From positions 430,737 to 494,736 of the forward strand of contig CAKOGP040000446.1 in the NCBI GenBank assembly GCA_933822405.4: a stretch of 64,000 nt of DNA, in the 5' to 3' direction. The notes under the pieces are model-generated. The model saw only the letters and a program-made list of their open reading frames with translations, ran no database searches and was not told the DNA's origin. This document shows, piece after piece, positions 1 to 11,209 of this stretch (position 1 is the first letter of the stretch; every line of letters starts with the position of its first letter). Both the position numbers and the translations under genes were made by a program. The stretch comes from Cylindrotheca closterium. Its lineage: Eukaryota; Bacillariophyta; Bacillariophyceae; Bacillariales; Bacillariaceae.

Positions 1-942
1 TTTTTGTCCTATAAATGGGTCGAGATGTTGGCCATTTTCGATATGGTCCATATGAATAAGACTGGTGTTCCCGTCATTCTCGGTTGCATCATAGCTAGCA
101 TTTAAATTGGCTAGATTGGGTGCAGATCTTTGTTGAACACTTTGGGCACTGCGTGGTGACATTTGAAATGGAACCCTATCCTCGGAACAGGTAGTAACGC
201 CTGGCGAAAGGATTCTGCTTGTCTCGGTTCGAAGTCGTCTTCTAAGCGGTCTGTTTGGTTGTTCACTTCGGCCGGCATTGCCATACCAGCTGTTTGAGTT
301 GGAAACTGGACTGGACGATCTACGACTGGATCCCTTTGTAGCCTTTCGGACTCGACCATATCTTGGTGGCGATGACATCAAAGTCACAGCTCTAGGACTA
401 GAAGCACTGTCGAAAGTGGAAGGCGACACCGATGAAGGGAAACTGGAGTGGCCTTTAAGAGCCCCGGAATCGCTCGGGGAGTAGCTTCGAAATGATCGTC
501 GCGACCGACGTGGATTTCGAGGTCTCCTTTCGTTTGATGGAGATGCCGTGGGTATTGGTGACACTATTCGCTCCTCTTGACTCCACCTGTCAGAATCCGT
601 CCAAGTCATTTCCCTTTGCAGAGTTCTCTGGTGAGAGTTACGGATTCGTGTGAGAACCTGTGTTGTAGACGACGACAGTCCTGCAGGCGGCATCGGGTTA
701 GGTGACAAGTTTGAGTGACATTCCGTGATCTGGCTGCTGTCATCGCCATCAGATATCATTGAAATGATAGTGTCATCTCCAGAACTTGAGATGCTCATAT
801 CGTCCGATCGAATAGGAAGAACAGGAATAACTTTAGGGCGCCTCACGAAATGAACTTGTCTTGCAACATCGCTGTGATGTCGTTTCATTACATTCTCTCT
901 TCTCATATTTGTTTGTGTTGTTTCCAGGTAGTTCAGAGTCAT
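1..942 (-). CDS. Ser/Arg-rich disordered protein, C-terminus cut by window edge
   Basis: An uninterrupted reading frame of 314 codons runs on the minus strand from an ATG at 942 to base 1, where the window ends, so the C-terminus is missing. An in-frame TAA lies five codons upstream of the ATG; a second ATG at 888 is possible. The product is rich in Ser, Arg and Pro with many short charged runs, and shows no membrane segment, signal peptide or recognisable fold. Near the N-terminus (about residues 27-35) is R-Q-V-H-F, which fits the short PP1-docking RVxF pattern, followed by acidic DD/Ser stretches. It could also be one exon of a larger gene. Function is not recognised. Confidence 0.6.
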   Translation of the reverse strand, partial: MTLNYLETTQTNMRRENVMKRHHSDVARQVHFVRRPKVIPVLPIRSDDMSISSSGDDTIISMISDGDDSSQITECHSNLSPNPMPPAGLSSSTTQVLTRIRNSHQRTLQREMTWTDSDRWSQEERIVSPIPTASPSNERRPRNPRRSRRSFRSYSPSDSGALKGHSSFPSSVSPSTFDSASSPRAVTLMSSPPRYGRVRKATKGSSRRSSSPVSNSNSWYGNAGRSEQPNRPLRRRLRTETSRILSPGVTTCSEDRVPFQMSPRSAQSVQQRSAPNLANLNASYDATENDGNTSLIHMDHIENGQHLDPFIGQK

Positions 943-1384
943 GATTGTGGAGCCTTACACAAGCATCTCTTTTTCTAAAGTAAAGAGGAGTGGATATGGA
1001 ATTGTGTGAGTGCCACAAAAAAGATGTGAAGAAGGTGTCGTTTCTATCCCAAACAAATATATTGATTGAAATGGCAGATTGCATAATTGGCAGTCTTGTT
1101 TCTATTCGACATGAGACTTTGTCGACTGTGTGAGACTTATTGAATCTGATCATGAAAACCATTTTGCGACCACTCACACTTAATGGTCTGATCTTAGAAA
1201 TTTGTCTGCGACCAACTACGACATCAGAGTTGTCTTGAATCCTTGATTCGAAGGATTTTTTTAACCGATCGGGCTTCGTGGGGGGGTATCATATAGAGTC
1301 ACACTTAGCCTATTAGAAACACTTTGATTCTGCTGACATTAGACTATTTTAAAAATATGGAAGCGATGTGACTGCCGTAGCTAG
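943..1384. other. Intergenic, no supported gene
   Basis: This stretch separates two minus-strand genes. A 114-codon minus-strand frame (833-1177) overlaps it, but it has unbiased composition, overlaps the better-supported neighbouring frame and matches nothing I know. Confidence 0.4.
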
Positions 1385-3298
1385 CTATCGAAACTCTTTG
1401 GCCATTCCTGTCAGCATATCTTCATCGATTGAAGATGCTGGAACAGACTTGTACTCGACTTTTCTCCCGTTTCCCCTTGTCAAACAATACAAATCATCCT
1501 CCGCCGAGCCCGTTCTCACCTTGATCCACCAGTCTCCATCCTTCAACTGGCGGCCCAGAAATATATCCCCTTTGAGGCTTTCAATATTATGAGTAGTACC
1601 ATCAATTGCTTGCGACTCAGTCGCAGTTGCAAGCTCTTTGCTTTGTAATCTCGCAAAGGCACACGAGTAGCTCGTTCCATTTTGAAGAATACCGCTCAAC
1701 TGCAATTGATTGTCCGTGGAACTGAAACCACTCAGTTGCACCACGCCCGTCGCCGCTCCTCTATTATCCTCGGACGAAGTGTCAGAAAAGGACGTGTCCG
1801 CGGATACGATTTCCACTCCCGTGTAGACACTGCTCAATACGGATGGGCAATCTCCCGTGGGTTTGTGTCCCACCACCACACGCTGAATACCTTGTTTCGA
1901 TAACCAACTTGCGACAATTGGATCCAATGGATCGCTGCATACTTTTTCAAAGCAAAGAGGATTGTTCTTGGTCTCTTCTTGCAATCGTTGGGGATCCTTC
2001 CGATGTTCCGCCGCGTGCCTGGTGGTAATGCAGCCTCCATCGCCGTAGCAGTTGCTGATAATGGAACGACCCCACATGGCGGGTCGATTCTGCAATGCCA
2101 TGAGGGATTCACCTCCACGACTTGTAAAATCGTCATTCCAGTAGGGTCGTTCGGCGTGATCCTTCAAGCCAAGTTGATAGAATTCATTCAAGGCATCGAC
2201 CCATTCGTGGACATTGGGTATCACTTTCCATGGGGTTGGTTTGGAAGGTGGATTTTCAAACTTGGATTGAGGACTGGGTACAAACTGCATGGTATCCTTG
2301 TCGACGGCTCCGTGACAAAAGAGAGTATTCCCAATGATGACCGCTACTTGTGCATGATGGAAATAGTCGTGGAGGGATCCTTCTTGGACTTCAAAGATAA
2401 AATTATCAACAACTTGATCGTCCGTGATAGCATCTGCTGAACGATTTTGGAGAATGGATAACTCTTGGCGCCGAAATTCAAACGTCTTGGGGCACCCCAA
2501 AGTATGCTTCAGCATGTACTTTAATTTGTTCACCCTGGTATGCAACGATTCAAGATCTACCTGTGATTTATCAGCCACCAAACGCTGCAAATATTCGGCC
2601 AAGGTGGGTGCAGAAGGATCCCAATGCGGACCTGGAATGGTATTCAGATCCCGTCCCAACTCGGCCTCTGACAATTCGGCGGAAAACCGTAACTTGTTCA
2701 AATCTCGATTCCCTACCAACAAAAAGACTCGAGTGGGATGCTTTTTCTTAAAGGCTACCAGGCATCGATTCAATCGAATGTCGCCAGTGCCCTTGTCCAC
2801 GGAATCTCCACCAAATACAAAATGATAATTGTCCGTGGAATGATCATCGGTAGCAGTAGGTTGGCAAAAATCCAGCTCCAAGGCTTGGATATCATCGTCT
2901 GCTTGGAATTCACTCGTTGTTATAGTGCGATATTGGAATTGGACCGTTAAAATGGGACAGGATTCGACAAACTTTAGAAAGTAATTCAGGTTGCCCTCCA
3001 CATCTGTAATGTAGGCCAATCGAAAGGGTGAAGGAATAAGATCATTTTCTTCCGACATGATGTTCTCGTGTTTTTCTACTGACGACTTTTGGGCCGACAG
3101 TCGTATCGAGGTTTGAGGATGAGCGATTGATGAATCCAACGAAGGTCGAAGATGATGATGAAATGTCAGGTGATTGTTGCAAATCAGGGCTGTCGCAGAA
3201 TAAGAATGTTCCGAATATTGAAACAATAACAAGCCTGGAATCAGAATCAAAAAGAGTGAGACAATAGGTTCTAGGGCGCAGGAAAAGCGGATTCTCAT
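1385..3298 (-). CDS. Calcineurin-like metallophosphoesterase family protein, secreted or membrane-anchored
   Basis: This single-exon gene encodes 637 residues. The N-terminus (about 8-27) is a hydrophobic signal peptide or anchor, so the protein probably enters the secretory pathway; a second Met at residue 81 would give a cytosolic form. Metallophosphoesterase signatures appear in order: TDVEGN (98-103, in place of DxH), GGDSVDKG (163-170, the GDxxDRG motif), GNRD (196-199, in place of GNHD), CHGAVD (328-333) and GHKP (477-480). These residues bind the two metals in the family. The DxE and GNRD changes mean metal binding may differ from classical protein phosphatases, or activity may be lost. 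Long insertions separate the motifs. The substrate cannot be inferred. The next gene on this strand lies about 650 bp upstream. Confidence 0.75.
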   Translation of the reverse strand: MRIRFSCALEPIVSLFLILIPGLLLFQYSEHSYSATALICNNHLTFHHHLRPSLDSSIAHPQTSIRLSAQKSSVEKHENIMSEENDLIPSPFRLAYITDVEGNLNYFLKFVESCPILTVQFQYRTITTSEFQADDDIQALELDFCQPTATDDHSTDNYHFVFGGDSVDKGTGDIRLNRCLVAFKKKHPTRVFLLVGNRDLNKLRFSAELSEAELGRDLNTIPGPHWDPSAPTLAEYLQRLVADKSQVDLESLHTRVNKLKYMLKHTLGCPKTFEFRRQELSILQNRSADAITDDQVVDNFIFEVQEGSLHDYFHHAQVAVIIGNTLFCHGAVDKDTMQFVPSPQSKFENPPSKPTPWKVIPNVHEWVDALNEFYQLGLKDHAERPYWNDDFTSRGGESLMALQNRPAMWGRSIISNCYGDGGCITTRHAAEHRKDPQRLQEETKNNPLCFEKVCSDPLDPIVASWLSKQGIQRVVVGHKPTGDCPSVLSSVYTGVEIVSADTSFSDTSSEDNRGAATGVVQLSGFSSTDNQLQLSGILQNGTSYSCAFARLQSKELATATESQAIDGTTHNIESLKGDIFLGRQLKDGDWWIKVRTGSAEDDLYCLTRGNGRKVEYKSVPASSIDEDMLTGMAKEFR

Positions 3299-3944
3299 TC
3301 CGAGTCCAGCATGTTACGATCTTCAGATAACTGATGATGATGATGATGATACGCGATGCATGCGATGCGGTTTTATTGTCGTCTATTATTGAATCGCGCA
3401 TATCTGCGCGCATCCCAGTTTATTGTAATGATATATTGGTAGAGCAAAGTTGATTTCGCCATACAAAGGTAATATAGGTAGTTGGTTATCTGTGAAGAGA
3501 CCAAAATCAAAATGTCGGTTGACTATAACAATACCACTTTCATTATTCCAGGCCATGTTTTCCAAATATGATTTTATTAACTATACTTAGAACGAGACGT
3601 GCGGCCCAAAAATACCAGGTCGACCCACCACAATTGCCGAAACATAGGTACTACACGTATAACTCACAACCAGCGTCAACTATGGCATCTATACTATGGC
3701 CCGAGTTCGAGTTCCAGTTGCATACGTTGCTTTAATTTATAATAAAAGCAGGTTTCACACACCCCACAGTCTGGCAGCATACAGTGTCGTCCATATTGAT
3801 AAGAGTGAGTATTTTGAATACGTGGCAAACTGCTGCAGTTCCACTGTTGCAGGTATCATGTTAACCAATACCAATGGTTTTAGGGATTCAATCCTGCGTT
3901 GTATCATGAATCCAAAGTCATACCTTATTACCGAATGTAATATT
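3299..3944. other. Intergenic, no supported gene
   Basis: This 646-bp spacer lies between two minus-strand genes. It should hold the promoter of the metallophosphoesterase gene and the 3' end of the MerT-like gene. A short GATGAT run lies near 3330. The small frames present are not convincing. Confidence 0.4.
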
Positions 3945-4832
3945 TTATTTTGTTGTCGAATTACCGACAGAATATCCCAGTTTTTCAATCGCATTTTGGA
4001 TGGCAGTCTCATTCATTGCGACAGAATCAGTATCAGTATCAGTATCATCCTCTTGCAATGGAGGTACTTGAATGATAGTAGCAAGTCCTTGCTCCAGATC
4101 GATTGAGACATCAATATTGTTGTTGTTGTTGTTGGTTTTATCGTGCAAGAACATTTCATTTTGAATGGCCGTTCGAACCTTGTTGGCACATCCCTGACAG
4201 TGCATACCCTGGATGGGAATTGTCGTCGTCGTCACGAGTTTGTTCATACTGGCGTTGTTGGCTGCATTGATCATCGCACTACCGGTAGTCCTACTACGCC
4301 ATCCTCCTCTACTACTATTATTATTCCTCATAATGATGGATGACGGTAATAGGGAGACACGCCCATAACTAGCTCCGGCTAACGCAACTGCCAAACTAGC
4401 CCAGACAATGACTCGATTTTGTTGCAATTGTCGACGATGAAGTTCTTTTTGCTTGTCATAATCATCATCATCATCATCACTGCAGCATAATAATGCAGTA
4501 TGATGTTCTTGTCTCGAGGGTTTGCCATAGACATTGTAAAAACTGTAGCTGATCATGGTGGCCGACACCCCCAGCAGATAGGGTCGGTATCGAGATATTC
4601 TGGACAACAACGGCGACGCCGTTGTGGCACCCAAGAGACTGGCCATGGCGGGACCCCAGCAACAGGCCGTACTGGCGATGGCAGGAGCAATCGAAGAGAG
4701 AGCGCTGCTCATTGTCATGTTATTGCCGTTGTTGCCGTTGTTGCCGTTGTTGTTCTTGTTATTATTGGAAGCGGTGTGTTGGCCACTGTTATGTTGCTGC
4801 CTCTGCTGCTGCTGCTGTTGCTGGTCTGCCAT
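3945..4832 (-). CDS. MerT-like membrane protein fused to C-terminal HMA domain (MerT-P-type fusion)
   Basis: This single-exon gene encodes 295 residues. After a low-complexity Gln/Asn leader (1-38) comes a hydrophobic segment with S-T-A-C-C-W-G-P (Cys57-Cys58), matching the first helix of the bacterial mercuric transporter MerT, which carries a vicinal Cys pair followed by GP. A second hydrophobic stretch (83-103, with the MerT-like RYRPYLLG) is followed by a loop with another Cys pair (116-117) and a third hydrophobic segment (141-163). The C-terminus is a heavy-metal-associated domain with GMHCQGC (Cys212, Cys215), the MerP-type metal-binding motif. In bacteria MerT and MerP pass Hg(II) inward by Cys-to-Cys transfer. 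The order TM-CC, loop-CC, HMA suggests a comparable metal relay. Which metal is carried and in which membrane is inference. The two Asn/Asp-rich insertions are eukaryotic low-complexity additions. Confidence 0.75.
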   Translation of the reverse strand: MADQQQQQQQRQQHNSGQHTASNNNKNNNGNNGNNGNNMTMSSALSSIAPAIASTACCWGPAMASLLGATTASPLLSRISRYRPYLLGVSATMISYSFYNVYGKPSRQEHHTALLCCSDDDDDDYDKQKELHRRQLQQNRVIVWASLAVALAGASYGRVSLLPSSIIMRNNNSSRGGWRSRTTGSAMINAANNASMNKLVTTTTIPIQGMHCQGCANKVRTAIQNEMFLHDKTNNNNNNIDVSIDLEQGLATIIQVPPLQEDDTDTDTDSVAMNETAIQNAIEKLGYSVGNSTTK

Positions 4833-5110
4833 GGTGCTTGTGCTTGCTACTGAGGAGTTATTGTTATTATTGTGTTATATGTCATACGGTATGCGGTGTG
4901 ATTAAAAATTACCGGCAGTATACCACGAGTGAAATCATATTCGTGATTCGTAGTCTCATTGGACCCTTCCCGTCTGGCATTGGTACGGTAGGTTACTTGG
5001 ATGAAGAATCAAAGACTGCTTCGACTGAGGTTGTCGGTCTTGCCATCATCCGAAGCCAATATGAGAACACGTCAGTGATGATCTGATTTCCAGCTGGACG
5101 ATGATGCACC

Positions 5111-5118
5111 TACCGGTA
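5111..5118. repeat. TACCGGTA palindrome (one of at least 13)
   Basis: This is the first exact copy of an 8-bp perfect palindrome. Further copies start at 8478, 10945, 13333, 18884, 24574, 28863, 33302, 36024, 41883, 49783, 63014 and 63255. All lie outside the coding sequences accepted here. Role unknown. Confidence 0.8.
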
Positions 5119-5306
5119 CGGTAGCTGATGATGCAATCAAATGCTGATGCGAACAGAACAGCACATTACATCACATCACATCAGTTGATAACAATCTAAA
5201 GTACACTCGTGACGAAGCCAATCTCTTGAAAAGTACCAATACAATAAGCAACAGCAACCTCGCCACAATAATACAAATACAAATACAAATATCAGCAATC
5301 ACGACC

Positions 5307-5921
5307 ATGAACAAATTCTTTGCCTTCCTTATTTGCTTGGCCACCATGGCCTCGGTTTCCGCCTTTTCTACATCCTCTAGTTTCGTGAGCAGCAGCTCTA
5401 CTTCTATGCCAGTCATTCAAAATGGATCCAACTTGGACATGAAAAAGGGCAAAGCCAATGTTCCACCCAACATGAGAGGTCAATTCAGGAAACAACAAGA
5501 AATGGCCGCCATGCAACAACAAATGGTGGACGCCCAAAAACCAGGTAACGATGGCATGCCCGTCTTCAACCTCTTTGTTCGCACCAAGCGTCAAAATATC
5601 TGGTACCCCTGCGGTTCCTTCAAGGGAGATGACCGATCGGCTGCCTTGGCCAAGTCCTATGCCGAAGGTGGACTCTTGTCAGGAATTTCGAAAAAGCAAC
5701 TTGATGGAGGTATTGCAGGAACCTTATTCCAAGATCTGGCCAAGCTAAAGGAAACCGTCGTCCGTGCTTATCCTCAACTACGCAAGGCTAAAGATGAGTT
5801 TGAATTTGGTTACAAGCTGGCCTTTGAGGGATTGTCAGAAGAACAAGCCAAAGAGGTTATCCCAGTGGAACCCAAGGAGAACAAGGGAGTCTTGGATGGA
5901 GTTCGCAACATCTTTAGCTAA
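5307..5921 (+). CDS. Plastid-targeted protein, HHL1-like (photosystem II protection family)
   Basis: The product has 204 residues from the ATG at 5307; an in-frame upstream ATG at 5226 would add 27 residues and bury the signal peptide, so 5307 is preferred. The N-terminus is a signal peptide ending S-V-S-A-F (about 17-20), the bipartite plastid signal of diatoms, followed by a Ser-rich transit segment. The mature part has a basic Met/Gln-rich stretch, then a globular region reading N-L-F-V-R-T-K-R, N-I-W-Y-P-C-G-S-F-K-G-D and F-G-Y-K-L-A-F. This resembles the plant thylakoid protein HHL1, which protects photosystem II in high light. That assignment is from remembered pattern only. No clear transmembrane helix is visible in the mature part. 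Confidence 0.65.
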   Translation: MNKFFAFLICLATMASVSAFSTSSSFVSSSSTSMPVIQNGSNLDMKKGKANVPPNMRGQFRKQQEMAAMQQQMVDAQKPGNDGMPVFNLFVRTKRQNIWYPCGSFKGDDRSAALAKSYAEGGLLSGISKKQLDGGIAGTLFQDLAKLKETVVRAYPQLRKAKDEFEFGYKLAFEGLSEEQAKEVIPVEPKENKGVLDGVRNIFS

Positions 5922-6565
5922 ACTAATATTCATGTAATTAATATCAATATTATCCCAGGAATTCTCAACGTAACTCATATACAGTATTTGCACAGAGCTT
6001 CTCAGCATGGGACGATGCATGATGGGTAGTATTGCTGCCATTTGTTGTTGCATATTCATATTAGGGACACAGAGTTTCTCAAATTGGCCACACGCCCGGA
6101 CCAAACTTCGTTCTCGATTTCAGCATGCTCCCCAACAACAAACTAGACCGCAAGCCATTCAAACTTGCTCGTCATACCTATATCGTATATTACAAAGTTT
6201 CGAAAACGATCGAATGTTATGTCTGTGCGTCAGACAGATAGTAGCGTCATGCAAAAGGGGTGAAAACAGAACCGCAACCGGTCGTTTGGGGATAGATTTC
6301 GGGTTTGTGTGTGTTTCCTAAATATGGTCGCGACGGAGTTATCTCATTGTCAAATTTGCGAAAACAATATATAAAATAATAGCATATATCATTTCAAAGG
6401 TGTCACACAGAAACTTCCTCCTCCAGACCGCAATACTGCATGAACAAATATAAAATAGGGGAAGTACCAGGCAAAACACCTCTGTCGTGACCATCGAACA
6501 CAACATATATATGCTTCAAGCCATTGTCAACCTTACACGATCGCATATTGAAGCGACACAATACA
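5922..6565. other. Intergenic, promoter side of the 7TM array
   Basis: This 644-bp spacer contains no supported gene. AT-rich stretches (for example around 6366-6390) precede the first receptor gene. An upstream in-frame ATG at 6524 exists, but the paralogues indicate that 6566 is the start. Confidence 0.4.
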
Positions 6566-8369
6566 ATGAGCGACCCAAGAACAAGTCTCATTCCAGATAA
6601 CGATGATCCAACATACAACTACAGATCGTTGACAGATTCTCAAAAGACCCTGTTGGCAATCCTTCCAATCCCGTCAGCGCTGCTCAGCATCTTTGGTAGC
6701 ACTGTGATTATATACATGGCCTATAAGTCAAGGAGTAAATCAAGGCCATGGACTCCCTATAACAGGCTCTTAGTCGCAATGAGTATATATGACATTATCA
6801 CATCCATTGCATTGGGAGCATCCCCCTTCCTGTACCCCAAGGAAACTTCCAACAAGGCCCTGGTCTACGGAAACGATGCGTCGTGCACCTTGATTGGCTT
6901 TCTCAATCAGCTGAGTTATTCGGGGACACTCTACAATGGTTTTCTCAGTCTTTACTTTCTATTGACCGCACGGTTTGGCATACAAAACCATCAGATTGCA
7001 CGTCGGATAGAACCAGCAATGCACATGTTCAGCGTGGGCTATCCAGTGTTGACTGGTTTCATTGGTCTATTTCTTGGTGTTTATTCTGAGCCTGAGGTAG
7101 GACTCGGTTGCTGGGTCAATAGGTGAGTCACAACCAGCGGATTATGATGATTGCTTGGATACTGTAGTAGTAGTGGCGTGGAATTTATGGATATTCCCCA
7201 CGCAATGAGCGTTCTTGTTTCTCACCATGATGTACTATTATACTCCTCTTGACTCGCTGTACCATTCTTATTACTATATTATCAGTTATCCAGAACGGTG
7301 TGGCTATGGTCCAGATGGAACTGGTGAGCCCTGTCTATCAGGAACGATTGGTTGGATCTTTGGCGGATGGGTAGCCTGTCTTACATTGGCGTTGCTGGTG
7401 GTGGACAACTTTATAATCTCGTGGTACGTCTTTCGACAGACGGGGTCAAGCAACAACAATAATAAGAAGAAGAGTGGAAAATTTTCACCAAAGGGGTCGG
7501 CGACCATGGACTTGGACGACGATGGTGAAAGTGCGAAGCAGGCATCCATGGCATCATCCTTTCGGAGTATTCGATCGAATACTGATTTGGGTGGCAACAG
7601 GAGTACCACTCAGAATACGGTATCCACCATTTCCATGGATCCAGATACCAAGGCATCACAGAGAAAACGTCTGAAGCTTGTGAGTTCACAGGCCTTTCTT
7701 TTTGTGGCCAGCTACATTGTGAGTAATGGAAGTACAGTCCTCTTGCGTCTTTTCGAGAGTCAAGCGGCAACCTATGTTGAAGAAATGGAACTTCCGAAAA
7801 AACACTACATCTTGATGGTACTACAAGCTAGTTTGCTTCCGCTTCAAGGTTTGTTCAACATGATGGTGTACATCCGACCCAAGTACATCAAGAATAGAAG
7901 CGATTTCCCAGGCGAGTCTCGTGTTTGGGCCATTCGACGTGCTGTTTGGGGTGCAGACGTGGTGCGACCGGCGGTACATTCGATTGACATCCACCAAAAC
8001 AACGCAATAAGTCAAGCCGATACTCCACGAAACGAAAGGGATAGAATATCGTCACTGACCAATACCAGTGCTGAACCAGATAGGAAAGAAAAAGGAAAGC
8101 GTCCAATGTCTTCCAGATCGTCATTTCGTTCTTCTCGTGGATCCAACAGTCTGGAAGTGATTCCAGAAGCCGACAACTTGGAGTCGATCTCGGACACAGA
8201 GGAAGATGATAGTCGACGTGAAGAGATAGATGATGTTTGGCGTACGTCTTTTTGGAGATCACAATGCAAAGGCCCAGCAACTGTCATGATGGATGGATCC
8301 ATCCTGCGAGCAGGCAGTATTATATCGTCGTCGTCAACTTCTTCTTCAAATGACGACGACGTCAAGTGA
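6566..8369 (+). CDS. Seven-transmembrane receptor-like protein 7TM1 (GPCR-like)
   Basis: Two exons, 6566-7122 and 7286-8369, give 546 residues; the donor is gtgagt, the acceptor atcag, phase 2. Seven hydrophobic helices lie at about 29-53, 66-90, 108-136, 153-174, 206-236, 317-341 and 359-383. The N-terminus is short and acidic, Cys107 sits at the start of helix 3, and loop 2 has Cys182, 191 and 202, an arrangement suited to the disulfide usual in GPCRs. The third cytoplasmic loop is long (about 80 residues). Helix 7 ends G-L-F-N-M-M-V-Y-I-R-P, resembling the helix-7 end of cAMP-receptor/Git3-type receptors. The Ser-rich tail carries SSLTN, NSLEVI and, near the end, MDGS motifs shared with its neighbours. 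Ligand and G-protein coupling are unknown. It is the only member of the array with a single intron. Confidence 0.8.
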
Positions 8370-8704
8370 AAATGTATATAGACCATTTTTACAACACTCG
8401 CTGTAAATCTGCTGCATTGCTATTGGTATTCAAGCCGTTGCTCTGCCCCGTATCATACTTTCAACAAGATTTGTGAGTACCGGTATATATTTTATAGTTG
8501 GATCTTCAGAATTTTCAAGTTGTTTTGTTGCTTCCGCGCCACCACTAAGATTCCCCTAATTATTGTAGAATGGTTATCCCGCGAAAAATATGCTCCGTGC
8601 GTTCGCGATCGCGTCTATTTTTGGAGGTTTTGTGAACCGCGGTAGCATCTAGCTGACTCATCGCATCATCGTTTCATCCAGAAATCAAAGGATTATATAG
8701 TTTA

Positions 8705-10558
8705 ATGGACGACTTCATCTTTCCCGACAATGACCCGTTCGAGCGTGATACGATACCTGATGACAACACAATCCAAGATGACGATCAGTACGCTTATCGA
8801 TCCTTGACAGATTCCCAAAAGAACCTCTTGGCAATCCTCCCGATTCCTTCTGCAATTCTCAGCGTCTTCGGCAGCTCTGTCATTATCTTCATGGCCTATC
8901 TTTCCCGCAAGTCAAAACCATGGACTCCGTACAACCGTTTGCTTGTTGCGATGAGTGTATACGACATAATAACATCAATAGCGCTGGGCTGTGCCACGTT
9001 TCTGGGCAACCGAGAAACCTCCAACAAAGCATGGGCCATGGGAACCGACTCCACGTGTTCGGCAATGGGGTTCTTGAACAACATTGCTTTCAGCGGTATG
9101 CATGTCAGCAAAGTTTTGCTTTTTGATTTCAATTCATTCACTCACGGATGCTTTCCTTCATTGCTCATCTGTCTAATTTAGGGACGCTCTACAACGCTTC
9201 GTTGAGTTATTATTTCTTGTTCACGGCACGCTTTCGAATGAAGAATGATCAGATAGCTCGACGGATAGAGCCAGCCATGCATATATTCAGTGTGGGGTTT
9301 CCACTGATAACAGGTATCATCGGTCTTGTCTTGGGGGTATATGCAGAACCAGTGGCGGGCATGGGATGTTGGGTATACAGGTGAGTATAGCAGTGTAGTC
9401 GATTTGATTTGTTATAGGTGTTGTCAACAGTCAATACTGTAGGTACACATGATCGACCATTCGCTTACTCACGATTGATATTACAACAGGTATCCGAAAG
9501 GATGTGGTTCTGGCCCTAATGCTACCGGAGAGCCATGCATATCAACCATGATTTCATACATCTTTGGGTCATGGATTGGATTCTTTACGCTCGCTAGTCT
9601 CTTTGTGAACAATTTGATCATTTGGGCCTTTGTTCGGCAGCAGATAGGAGCAAATGGGCGCAATTCTGTGCCTCCGTCGAACTCATCCACTGGAGAGTTT
9701 GACGACTCCAAAAGTGGAACCTTTTCATCCTTTCGAACGGGTGGGACTAGCTTTCGGATCGACGCGTCTCAGAATAGTGTCACAAATGAAGATATCCGAG
9801 ACTCTCAAGAGCGACGGCTGCGGCTGGTCCGCTCTCAGGCGATTTTGTTTGTGGCAAGCTATGTGGCTAGTAGTATGATCACCTACATTCTGAGACTCTT
9901 TGAGAGTCAGGCATTCGATTACGTCCAAGAGATGGAGCTGCCCTACAGCAATTACACCTTGATGATTCTCCAATCCATTTTGCTCCCACTTCAAGGTTTG
10001 TTCAACATGATGGTGTATATCCGCCCCAAGTACATTCGGAACAGAAACGATTTCCCCCGCGAATCCCGGGTTTGGTCCATTCGACGGGCTGTGCTAGGTG
10101 CCAAGGTGGAGCCGGTGCATTCCCTCGTTATTGACATTCAAGGAGGTAACAAGAATGCTGCCTTTTCCTCTCCGGCGGTGGTCAAGGGAATGGTATCCTC
10201 GCTCACCAATGCGAGTGGTGGTGACGCGAAGGATAGTGATGACCACGGCATGACTAGTGGGGATGGTCTGAATGAATCATCGGAGCTTTCCAAGTCGATT
10301 GTGATCTCACGGGCATCAGGTCTCAACAAGAACAACAAGTCGACGAACAGCAACAGTATGCAAGTCATCAATGAAATATCCGAGGCAGAGGACTCTAGCT
10401 GCTTTTCTGTCTCGTCCAGGCAGACAGCACCGGATCAGTATGGGCAGTCGGCGAGGAGCAGCGGTTCCCACCACAATCATGGTGGTGGTGGTGGAGGATC
10501 GTTCTCTGTAGGAATCTTGATGGACGGATCCCTAGTGGAAAGCCCAAAACCAGCATGA
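8705..10558 (+). CDS. Seven-transmembrane receptor-like protein 7TM2 (GPCR-like)
   Basis: Three exons, 8705-9095, 9182-9380 and 9490-10558, give 552 residues in a continuous frame (phases 1 and 2). Donors are gtatgc and gtgagt, acceptors atttag and aacag. The first intron falls inside helix 3 between Ser-Gly and the following Thr-Leu-Tyr; 7TM1 has no intron there. The helices, the helix-3 Cys, the loop-2 Cys residues and the N-M-M-V-Y-I-R-P end of helix 7 align with 7TM1 without gaps. The tail has SSLTN, NSMQVI and a poly-Gly run before the terminal LMDGS motif. Expression is presumably independent of 7TM1, whose stop lies 335 bp upstream with a TACCGGTA site between them. Confidence 0.8.
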
Positions 10559-11209
10559 TTGCACAGATCCTTGATTGAAGCAAAATACAACAAACCAGGT
10601 CTGATGCAAATTGAATCTATTTTTGGGGCGCAACAAAAATCGATGGGCTTGCGGGATGATGACATATATATGCATCGGTCGGCAAGGACGCAATAACAAC
10701 TTCCGAGTTGTTGGAGAGTCAAATTCCACAACCACCCTTCATGTTCGCATGTTTCTAAATCATGTCATTCATGCTTTGATCGTATTGGAAGATTCCAAAA
10801 ATCGTGATGGATTACGCGGTTCCATGCATAAAATAAATGGACAAATAGAAGTTGGCAGTTACTCTCATCATGGGGATACCGAGTTTCGATGGCGTACTAC
10901 CATAGTTTTGTTCAAAATTCAATAAATGAGACATCGGCTTCTCGTACCGGTATTTAGGAAAACATGGTAAATACCGCTACTTATTGTCATCAAACCACAA
11001 GTGTCTCTTTGCGAGGCTCTTGGCTGGGCTGCACAAATCAATCGGAACTCGCCTGATCGCGCTATATACGGAACGATGGTGCAACTGCATTTGATGGGTG
11101 TCTGTGCGATCACGCAGCGCGGCAGTGCCCGTGTGCTAGCTAGTTGATCCTATCGTGTCAATATAATACTATAACATACAGCATAACAGCACGTATAGTA
11201 GACGATAAA
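10559..11209. other. Intergenic between 7TM2 and 7TM3
   Basis: This 651-bp spacer has no supported gene. It holds one TACCGGTA palindrome (10945-10952) and should include the 7TM3 promoter. Confidence 0.4.

Noticed and set aside
833..1177. 114-codon minus-strand frame
   Set aside because: It overlaps the better-supported neighbouring frame and has no domain, signal or biased composition.
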